Shown: piece by piece, positions 1 to 6,992 of the stretch
Numbering within the stretch: position 1 is the first letter of the stretch
How the letters are laid out: each line of letters starts with the position of its first letter
Position numbers and translations under genes: made by a program
Assembly: GCA_050249455.1 (NCBI GenBank)
Contig: JBFWQM010000007.1
Coordinates: 1 to 56,045, forward strand
Source: JBFWQM01 sp050249455
Lineage (GTDB): Bacteria > Pseudomonadota > Alphaproteobacteria > MPNO01 > VGEU01
Direction of reading: 5' to 3'
DNA: 56,045 nucleotides
The notes under the pieces: generated by a model
Databases searched by the model: none
What the model saw: only the letters and a program-made list of their open reading frames with translations
What the model was told of the DNA's origin: nothing

Positions 1-2
1 GG

Positions 3-527
3 CGCATCTTCCGCGCCGGCCTCAACCACACCGTGGTCGACAACAAGTGGCCGGCGTTCGAGGAGGCGTTCCGCGGCTTCGTGCCGGCGCGGGTGCGCGC
101 GATGAGCGACGAGGCGCTGGAAGCCCTGATGAAGGACGCGCGGCTGATCCGCCATTGGGCCAAGATCCGCTCGGTCCGCGACAACGCCGCGGCGATGGCC
201 GCGATCCAAACGGAGGCCGGCAGCTTCGCCGCCTGGCTCGCCGACTGGCCGGCGACCGACACGGTCGGGCTGTGGGACGCTCTGGCCAAGCGGTTCTCCC
301 AGATGGGCGGCAACTCGGCGCCGCGCTTCCTGCGCATGGCGGGCAAGGACACGTTCGTGCTGACCGACGACGTGGTCCGCGCGCTCCGCCACTGGGGCTT
401 CTACGCGGGCACCGGCAAGGGCAAGCGCGAGCGTGCCGCGATCCAGGCCGCCTTCAACACGCTGGCCGCCGAGACGAAGAAGCCGCTGGGCCACATCAGC
501 CGGATCCTGTCGCTGTCGGTGGATTAA
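3..527 (+). CDS. tag: DNA-3-methyladenine glycosylase I family protein (5' partial)
   Basis: Base-excision repair glycosylase of the Tag / HhH-GPD type, which removes alkylated adenine. The frame is open to the window edge. It reads RIFRAGLNHTVVDNKW, then AFRGF-P-x-V and ARLIRHWAKI, the order seen in Tag proteins where a helical bundle surrounds the base pocket; the C-terminus ends in an SxILSLSVD-type tail. The true start lies upstream: an in-frame GTG at 33 interrupts conserved sequence and is unlikely to be used. The last visible stretch is 174 residues, close to a full domain, so little seems missing. Family is fairly sure; substrate range cannot be read from sequence. Confidence 0.75.
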   Translation, partial: RIFRAGLNHTVVDNKWPAFEEAFRGFVPARVRAMSDEALEALMKDARLIRHWAKIRSVRDNAAAMAAIQTEAGSFAAWLADWPATDTVGLWDALAKRFSQMGGNSAPRFLRMAGKDTFVLTDDVVRALRHWGFYAGTGKGKRERAAIQAAFNTLAAETKKPLGHISRILSLSVD

Positions 528-533
528 CAGCCC

Positions 534-1469
534 TTATCCCGCCCGGTACGCCTTCGGCGCGTCGGCGACCACCGGGTTCCTCAAGACGCCGAGGCCGGTG
601 ATCTCGACCTCCAGGGTGTCGCCCGGCTTCATGTGGACTTGGCCCTTGACCTTGATCGGGCCGAACTGGTTCTCCGGCGCGCACTCCTTGTCGTCGGGCT
701 GGGGCTCGAGCTGGCCGGGGGTGCCCATCACGATCACGTCGCCCGGGCGCAGCTTCATGCCGGTCGAGAGGTAGTGGATCACCTGCTCGATGTTGAACAG
801 CATGTCGTTCAACGGCGTGCGCTGGCGCTCCTTGCCGTTCAGGCGGGTAACCAGGGTCTTGTCGTAGGGGTTGCCGAACTCGTCGGGGGTCATCAGCCAC
901 GGGCCGAAGCTGCCCGAGCCCTCGAAGTTCTTGCCGAGGCCGAACTGGCGGTTGTGCGACTGGAAATTGCGCGTCGAGCCCTCGTTGTAGCAGGCGAAGC
1001 CGGCGATGTGGCTGGCCGCCTTGTCGACCGGGATGTGGCGGCCGGCGCGGCCGATGATCACCGCGAGCTCGCCCTCGTAGTCGTAGGCACGCTCCACCTC
1101 CGGCGGCGGGCAGAGCAGCGGCTGCAGGTGGCCGACCTGGCTGCCGGGATGACGGATGAAGACGTGCGGCCACTCGCGCGAGGTGGTGAGACCGGTCTCC
1201 TCGATGTGGCGCTTGAAGTTGAGTGCCAGCGCCCAGATCACGTGCGGGTCGGGCACCACGGGGTCGAGCGTGACGTCGGCGAGCCGCAGGTCCGCCGCCT
1301 TGCCGCGCGCGGCGGCGCCGGCGCGCGCCACCCCGCCCTCCATCTCCAGCAGCCCGCGCATCGATCGCGGCAGGTCGGGCGCCGCCTTGGGCAGCGCGAC
1401 GAAGCCGGTGTCGTCGGTCATCACGCCGACGCCGGCCTCGCTCTTGTGGCGGTAGGAAATCAACCGCAT
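534..1469 (-). CDS. fumarylacetoacetate hydrolase (FAH) family protein
   Basis: 311 residues. Probable metal-dependent hydrolase or decarboxylase of C-C bonds in acylpyruvate-like compounds, cytosolic. The FAH core starts near residue 75. The E-x-E metal pair is visible at E132 and E134 (YEGELAVIIG), and the third acidic ligand position is E163 in YNEGSTRNFQ, where most relatives carry Asp. The GPW and MGTPG motifs of the C-terminal half are present. A GGGAGG ribosome site lies 8 bases before the ATG. It converges on the Tag-like gene with a 6-base gap, so it is probably monocistronic. The substrate is unknown; the family includes homoprotocatechuate and fumarylpyruvate enzymes. Confidence 0.85.
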   Translation of the reverse strand: MRLISYRHKSEAGVGVMTDDTGFVALPKAAPDLPRSMRGLLEMEGGVARAGAAARGKAADLRLADVTLDPVVPDPHVIWALALNFKRHIEETGLTTSREWPHVFIRHPGSQVGHLQPLLCPPPEVERAYDYEGELAVIIGRAGRHIPVDKAASHIAGFACYNEGSTRNFQSHNRQFGLGKNFEGSGSFGPWLMTPDEFGNPYDKTLVTRLNGKERQRTPLNDMLFNIEQVIHYLSTGMKLRPGDVIVMGTPGQLEPQPDDKECAPENQFGPIKVKGQVHMKPGDTLEVEITGLGVLRNPVVADAPKAYRAG

Positions 1470-1565
1470 GATCGTGCCTCCCTGTCCCGTGCTTGTTGGA
1501 GCTTTGCGTCATGGTGACACCCCGGCGACGGCCGCGCAATCGGCGGCGCTGGCGGGCACGCGCCG

Positions 1566-2291
1566 ATGGATGACCTGACCGAGACGCTGCAGCGCGGCGC
1601 GGCGCTGCACCGCGCGGGCCGCCTGGACGAGGCGGCCGCGATCTACGAGGCGGCGCTGGCGCGGCAGCCGGCGCACCCGGCCGCGCTGGCGCTGTCGGCG
1701 CAGCTCGCGCTCGACCGCCGCGACCCGGCGCGCGCCGCCGAGATGTTCCGGCGCGCCGTCGCGGTGCGCCCGCAGGACGCCGAGCTGTGGACGGCGCTCG
1801 GCATCGCGCTGCGCGTGGCCGGTGCGTTCGACGACGCCGTGGCGCCGCTGGAGACCGCGGCGCGGCTGGCGCCGCAGAGCGTGGAGATCGCGAGCCACCT
1901 GGCGCTCGCCTGCCAGATGGCGGGACGGCATGCCGACGCGGAAGCCGTCTATCGCCAGATCGCGGCGCAGACCGGCGCGGCGTTCGCGCTGCTCGGCCTC
2001 GGCGTCGCGGTGAAGGCGCAGGGCCGGCTGGACGAGGCGATCGACGCCTACCGCGCCGCCACGGAAGCCGACCCGGCGCTGGCGGAGGCGCACGGCAACC
2101 TGGGCATCGCACTGCAGGCCGCTGGCCGGCTGGACGAGGCGCTGGCCGCCTACCGCCGCGCGCTGGAGCTCAACCCCGACTTCTTCCGCAAGATCGCGCA
2201 GGAGATCGCCATCGCCGGCAAGGGCATCGTGTGGCGCAACCCGCAGGCGATGCTGGACGAGCTGGGGCTGCCGGCCGTCGGAAAGGCCTAG
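1566..2291 (+). CDS. tetratricopeptide repeat protein
   Basis: 241 residues built almost wholly of TPR units, with repeated GRLDEA-x-x-x-Y/A-x-x-A-L signatures near residues 18, 155 and 190. There is no signal peptide or transmembrane segment, so it is probably a cytosolic scaffold for protein-protein contact. It is divergent from the FAH-family gene, and its stop overlaps the stop of the convergent gene at 2288 by four bases. The partner cannot be inferred. The short unit after the last TPR (IAGKGIVWRNPQAML) is not repeat-like and may be a capping helix. Confidence 0.75.
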   Translation: MDDLTETLQRGAALHRAGRLDEAAAIYEAALARQPAHPAALALSAQLALDRRDPARAAEMFRRAVAVRPQDAELWTALGIALRVAGAFDDAVAPLETAARLAPQSVEIASHLALACQMAGRHADAEAVYRQIAAQTGAAFALLGLGVAVKAQGRLDEAIDAYRAATEADPALAEAHGNLGIALQAAGRLDEALAAYRRALELNPDFFRKIAQEIAIAGKGIVWRNPQAMLDELGLPAVGKA

Positions 2292-2962
2292 CTGCGCTCC
2301 TGCCTGAACCGCGTGCGGTAGACGCCGGGAACGGCCTTCACTTCCGCCTTCAGCGCGCGCGATTCCGCCTCTTCCGCCGCGGTCATCGGCGCGAACGACA
2401 GGTCCAGGTGCTCGCGGCGCACCGGGATGCACTGGGCGATCGGGGTGCCCCTGGGCAGCACGCCGGCGAAGCCGTCGTCGACCCACTGCGCCGGCAGCTC
2501 GACCGGCAGGTCGTGGTAGGCATCGGTGTCCACCAGTCCCGACAGGGTGCGGAACGGCAGGTCGGGCCGGTTGAGCGGGTGGGTGAACAGGAGCGACCAG
2601 CCCGGCTCGGTCCGGATGCGCCAGAAGTTGTGGAACTTGAGCACGTAGTCCTCGCCGCGCGCGAGCGGGCTGCCCGCCACCTGGGTGGCGAAGTGGAAGC
2701 TCATCGGCGATTCCGGATGCGACCAGTCCCAGGTGAAGCGGCCGTCGGCGACGTGGATGTCGGCGGCGAGCGGGATGACGAAGCCGTGCGCCATCGCATC
2801 GACGAACGGCGGGCACTGCTTGACGGTGCGGTCGTCGGGATGGCCGGCGACCGGCACCGCGGACGCCATCTCGCGCAGCCAGCCCGGCAGCGCGCGGCGC
2901 GCGGGCTCCGGGCGCGGCAGGACGTCGTAGAGCGAATCCGGGCAGGCGAACGTGACGTTCAT
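2288..2962 (-). CDS. conserved hypothetical protein (possibly DUF6065-like)
   Basis: 224 residues, soluble, no signal peptide. It contains the segments VKQCPPFVDAM-x-x-GFVIPL and KFHNFWRIRTEPGWSLLFTHP followed by NRPDLPFRTLSG. I associate this pattern with an uncharacterised family found in marine bacteria and phages; the family number is from memory and uncertain. Rich in aromatics, it looks like a compact beta fold. It is the second gene of a likely two-gene unit with the DUF427 protein (10-base gap). Function unknown. Confidence 0.6.
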   Translation of the reverse strand: MNVTFACPDSLYDVLPRPEPARRALPGWLREMASAVPVAGHPDDRTVKQCPPFVDAMAHGFVIPLAADIHVADGRFTWDWSHPESPMSFHFATQVAGSPLARGEDYVLKFHNFWRIRTEPGWSLLFTHPLNRPDLPFRTLSGLVDTDAYHDLPVELPAQWVDDGFAGVLPRGTPIAQCIPVRREHLDLSFAPMTAAEEAESRALKAEVKAVPGVYRTRFRQERS

Positions 2963-2972
2963 GCGGCCGCGT

Positions 2973-3770
2973 TCAGTCGCGCGACCACTTGGTGCGCGCC
3001 TTGGGCACCGGCTTGCCGTCGACCCGGATCTCGTCGACGTTCTCGTTGCAGAACGCGATCAACCCCCGGATCTTCGGACATTCCGGGATCGGTTCGGGAT
3101 AGGACCACGCGATGTCGGGGAACGACTTGCCGGCGACCGTGGCGGCCCAGTAGCGGGCGATGCCCTTGTATGGGCAGCGGCTCTGCGTGCCGCTCGGCGA
3201 CAAGAGGTCCATCCGCACGTCCTCCTCGGGGATATAGTAGCGGGTGGGCAGCCCGGTCTCGAACAGGAAATGGGCGCGGTCGGACTTCGCCACCGTCTCG
3301 CCGCCGAGGACGACCTCGACCGGGCGATGGCTGAGGATCGCATCGACCCGCTTGTACGGATCGCGCGGGTGGACGAAGACCTCCTCGTCCTCCTCGTACC
3401 AGTGCTCCACCCGGTTCCAGTAGAAGGCGACCGTGCCCTTGATCGGCAGGCACTCCTCGAACGGGTCCTTGTAGCCCCACACCGCGTTCTCCGCCGAGCG
3501 GTCGCCGACCGCGATCGTCCAGTACGACGCATCGCCCTTGTACGGGCAGTGCGTGCGGTGGTCGGTCGGCGCCATCAGGTCCATCCGCACGTCGGCCACC
3601 GGGAAGTAGTAGACCGGCAGGTGTTTCTGCTCCAGCAGCAGGAGCGCGCGGGTGGAATCGGCGACCGTCTCGCCGCCGAACGCCACGCGCACGCGGCGCG
3701 GGCTCTGCTCGATGACGATGCGGTAGGTCGGGTTCTTGACGAAGCCGGGCGCCTTCAGTGCCGTCGCCAT
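2973..3770 (-). CDS. tandem DUF427 domain protein
   Basis: 265 residues made of two copies of the same roughly 95-residue domain (about 25-125 and 150-250). Each copy has an RV-x-x-x-x-GGE-T-VA-x-S core, a V-x-Y-x-P-x-x-DVRMDL stretch and a CPYKG-x-x-x-YW motif, which is the signature of DUF427 (nucleotidyltransferase-like name in databases, function unproven). GGAGG lies six bases before the ATG at 3770. It is likely cotranscribed with the downstream hypothetical gene. The internal duplication is directly visible; the function is unknown. Confidence 0.8.
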   Translation of the reverse strand: MATALKAPGFVKNPTYRIVIEQSPRRVRVAFGGETVADSTRALLLLEQKHLPVYYFPVADVRMDLMAPTDHRTHCPYKGDASYWTIAVGDRSAENAVWGYKDPFEECLPIKGTVAFYWNRVEHWYEEDEEVFVHPRDPYKRVDAILSHRPVEVVLGGETVAKSDRAHFLFETGLPTRYYIPEEDVRMDLLSPSGTQSRCPYKGIARYWAATVAGKSFPDIAWSYPEPIPECPKIRGLIAFCNENVDEIRVDGKPVPKARTKWSRD

Positions 3771-3839
3771 GGCGGTCCTCCGGTTCGGTTGCCTGCGCTC
3801 AATATGCGACGCCGCGCCGACGCGGGCAATCGGCGCGGC

Positions 3840-6800
3840 TCACTCCTTGGGCCGGGGCTGTTCCGGCACCGGCTCGCCGCCGGCGCCGAGGCTGAAGATC
3901 TTGCGCAGGATGCCGGGCGTGATCGCGGCGAGCGGGTTGACGCTGATCTTCGGGTCGTCCAGCGCCCCGCTCATCGTATACGTCGCGGCGAACACGCCGG
4001 AGCCCTTCTCGCCGGTCAGGATGGTGCCGATGATCGGCAGGTTGCCGAGCAGGCTGTTGACGCCGTAGGCCGGCACGATCGTGCCGTCGAGCGCGATGGC
4101 GCGCTTGTCGAGGTCGATGCTGCCGCTGCCGGTCATGCCGACATCGGAGCCCACCGCGCGCGCATCCTCCAGGGTCACCTTCTGGTCGCGGAACTTGAAC
4201 GGCACCTCCAGCTTGGAGAAGCGCGAGCCCTTCAGCACCTTGCCCGAGGCGTCGACGACCTGGGTCTCCTCGAACAGCCGCGCCAGCGAGGGCGCGTCGA
4301 CCACGTTGAATTCGTCGAGGTCGAGCCGGCCGTCCCACGGCGCGGAGTCGCTGGGGCGCGCGGCCGACAGCTTCAGGTTGCCGCCGTGGATGTTGTCGAG
4401 GAGGCCGAGGCCGCGCACCGTGGCGCCGCCGTCGGTCGAGGTGAGCGACAGCCGGTCCGCCGTTCCCTCGCGCACGAACTGCGCGCGCGTCATCGGCGCC
4501 GCCGCGTTGGTGCCCGCCAGGTTCATCCGGCTCCATGCGCGGCCGTCGTACTCGATCGTGCCGCTGACGCCGTCGGCCGGCGGGATCGAGCCCAGCAGCG
4601 CGCGGCCGAGCTTGATCGAGACGCGTGTCGGCGGCAGCGACATCGGCTTGCCGCCGCCGCCGCCCGGCGGCTCGATGAGCGGCCCGGCATCGAACCTGGC
4701 GCCCTCCACCGCGACGTCGAGGCCGCCGTCGGGGCGGCGCGCCAGGGTGGCGCCGACGTCGGTCTCGCCGACCTTGAGGCTGTCGAGCCGCGCCGCGGCG
4801 ACCGCCTTGCCGTCCGCGGCCATGGTGAGGGATCCGCGCGCGGCGAGCCCGCCCGCGTCGATCTCGATGGCGCGCAGGCCGCGCAGCCGCTCTCCGTCCA
4901 TCGCCAGCACGACCGAGGCCTTGCCGTCGGCCCCGGCCGGCTTCGACCAGTTCAGCGGCTCCAGAGCGAGCGCGGCGCGCTCCAGCCCGAGCGTCGCCGT
5001 CGCCTCCGCAGCGCCGCCGCGCATCTGCCGGTAGTCGAGGTCGACCGCGACGCTGCCGGTCAGGTAGGGCGCCGTGTCGAAGCCGAGCGACTGGCGGCCC
5101 GCGGCGTCCAGCGCGGCGGTCAGCCGATAGGTGCGCGCCGGCTTCTTCGTGTCGGTGAAGTTCTCGTTCCACACCACCTTCGCCGGCACGCCCGCGACAC
5201 GCACGTCGCCGTTGGCCGTCATCGCGTTCTGGTCGACCTGCAGCCGCCACGCGCCGTCGGTCACGTCGCGGCCAAGAAAGGCGCCGCCCAGGGTCACGTC
5301 GCGCAGGGTCGAGGTCGCCTTGATCGCGATGTCGTCGAACTTCAGCGCATCGATCAGCGGAAAGCGCATCGTCAGACGCGTCGCGCCGTTGCCGGCGGTC
5401 TTGGCCGGATCGATGCCGATCTTGCCCAGCAGGTTGAGCCGCGGATGGGCAAGCAGGTTAAGCGCGTCGCGCAGCGGTCCCTGGATGTTGATGTCGAGCG
5501 CAAGCCGATGGTCGGTCCCCTCCAGCCCGGTGAACGCGAGCGTGCCGTCCGGGATGCGCAGGTCGTCGAGCCGGCCGCCCTTGACCGCGAAATCGAAGCG
5601 GTCGGTACCGAACGTCACTGTGGCGCTGGCGTCGCGCACCGGCGGCATCGGGTCGAGATAGCGCACCGTCGCGCCCGACATCCGCATCGTGCCTTTCATC
5701 GCGTCGACCGCGACCGCGCCGGCGCCTTCGCGCGGGATGCGCAGGCGCGCCGTCGCCGCGGCTTCATCGACCGTGCCGTCGCGCAGGTTGGCGACGATCC
5801 AGTTGCGGCCGTTGCGCGCCGCGTTCTCCGGCCACAGCGCACCCAGCGCATTGATCGGGACACCGCGTGCCGCGACCTCCCCGTCGATCAGCATGTTCTC
5901 GTCGTTACGCCCGACCGTGGCCTTCGCGGTCATGACCGCACTGCCGAGATCGGCGCGCAGTTCCTCGACGGCGAGCTGCTGCGCCGCGCGCGAGAAGCTG
6001 CCGCGCGCCGCGATCGCGCGCACCGGCAACCCCTTGGGCCACAGGTCGGGCGCGTTGAGGCGTCCGTCGCTCGTCGTGACGTCGAAAGTGGCGGCGAGGA
6101 TGCGCCCGTCGATGTCGAAGTCGATCCCCACCTTCCCGCCGAGCTTCGCGTCCAACGCGGCGACCGGTGCGAGATCGGCGCTGAGCTTGGGCAGCTCGCC
6201 CGGATCAAGCCCCGCGAACCGGATTTCGCCTTTGCCCGTCGTCTCGCCGAGGCGGATCTCCGCCCTGCCCTCGAACCGCGACGGCCGCTCGCCGAGCGAC
6301 ACGTCCACCGCGAAGGTGCCGACCAGCCCTTCCGGGCCCTGGACCAGGTCGGCGACGTCGAGCCGGGCGCGCCAGCGGGTGCGGCTGCGCTGATCGTCTA
6401 CGGACAGCGCCGCGCGCAGGATGCGCACCGATTCGAGCCGGCCGAGCCGGCCGCGGCCCGCCGGGCTCGACATCAGGTCGGTGACGAAGTCGGCCATGCC
6501 CGATCCGCCCGCGTCCTGCTCGCTGCCGGCGAGATCGAGCTGCACGACGCCCGACGCGTCACGCCGCACGGCGACCCGCGGCCCGATGAGGTCGATCCGG
6601 GTCGGCGCGATGGTGCCGACGATCAGGTCGCGGAACGACAGGTTGACCGCGACTTCGGGGAACACGGCGTGGGTGCGCCCGTTCGCATCGTGCACGCGCA
6701 CCCCATCGGCGCGCACCACCACGACGCCGGCGTCGGGCACCCAGGCGATCGAGCTGCCGGCGATGTCGACCTCCATCGGCTTGGCGAGGTCGCGCAGGAA

Positions 6801-6941
6801 GTCCTCGACATAGGGCGCCAGGAAGCCGATCTGGACCGGCCCCTGGCCGATCCGCCAGACCGCAAACGCGACCAGCACGACGACCGCCACGAGGCAGGCC
6901 GCCACCACTTCCAGGAGCACGCGGGGGGAACGGTTCAGCAT
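3840..6941 (-). CDS. AsmA/YhdP-like large envelope protein
   Basis: 1033 residues from the preferred ATG at 6941; an upstream in-frame start at 7082 would overlap glnE and add unconserved sequence. One N-terminal transmembrane anchor (about residues 9-30) is followed by a very long periplasmic beta-rich region. The C-terminal segment (VNSLLGNLPIIGTILTGEKG, then DPKISVNPLAAITPG) is the conserved end of the YhdP/DUF3971-AsmA group, thought to form hydrophobic grooves moving phospholipid between membranes. It is divergent from glnE with a 51-base gap. Family assignment is firm; lipid transport is inferred from relatives. Confidence 0.82.
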   Translation of the reverse strand: MLNRSPRVLLEVVAACLVAVVVLVAFAVWRIGQGPVQIGFLAPYVEDFLRDLAKPMEVDIAGSSIAWVPDAGVVVVRADGVRVHDANGRTHAVFPEVAVNLSFRDLIVGTIAPTRIDLIGPRVAVRRDASGVVQLDLAGSEQDAGGSGMADFVTDLMSSPAGRGRLGRLESVRILRAALSVDDQRSRTRWRARLDVADLVQGPEGLVGTFAVDVSLGERPSRFEGRAEIRLGETTGKGEIRFAGLDPGELPKLSADLAPVAALDAKLGGKVGIDFDIDGRILAATFDVTTSDGRLNAPDLWPKGLPVRAIAARGSFSRAAQQLAVEELRADLGSAVMTAKATVGRNDENMLIDGEVAARGVPINALGALWPENAARNGRNWIVANLRDGTVDEAAATARLRIPREGAGAVAVDAMKGTMRMSGATVRYLDPMPPVRDASATVTFGTDRFDFAVKGGRLDDLRIPDGTLAFTGLEGTDHRLALDINIQGPLRDALNLLAHPRLNLLGKIGIDPAKTAGNGATRLTMRFPLIDALKFDDIAIKATSTLRDVTLGGAFLGRDVTDGAWRLQVDQNAMTANGDVRVAGVPAKVVWNENFTDTKKPARTYRLTAALDAAGRQSLGFDTAPYLTGSVAVDLDYRQMRGGAAEATATLGLERAALALEPLNWSKPAGADGKASVVLAMDGERLRGLRAIEIDAGGLAARGSLTMAADGKAVAAARLDSLKVGETDVGATLARRPDGGLDVAVEGARFDAGPLIEPPGGGGGKPMSLPPTRVSIKLGRALLGSIPPADGVSGTIEYDGRAWSRMNLAGTNAAAPMTRAQFVREGTADRLSLTSTDGGATVRGLGLLDNIHGGNLKLSAARPSDSAPWDGRLDLDEFNVVDAPSLARLFEETQVVDASGKVLKGSRFSKLEVPFKFRDQKVTLEDARAVGSDVGMTGSGSIDLDKRAIALDGTIVPAYGVNSLLGNLPIIGTILTGEKGSGVFAATYTMSGALDDPKISVNPLAAITPGILRKIFSLGAGGEPVPEQPRPKE

Positions 6942-6992
6942 GCCGGCCGCCGGCTTGACCCCGCCGGCAGCGTGCCGCAGTCTCTGCCCGCC

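Noticed and set aside
2952..6992. Long open frame on the plus strand before glnE that would make a protein over 2300 residues
   Set aside because: It lies antisense to the DUF427 and AsmA-like genes and is Arg-rich, low-complexity sequence typical of antisense frames in GC-rich DNA. GlnE starts at 6993.
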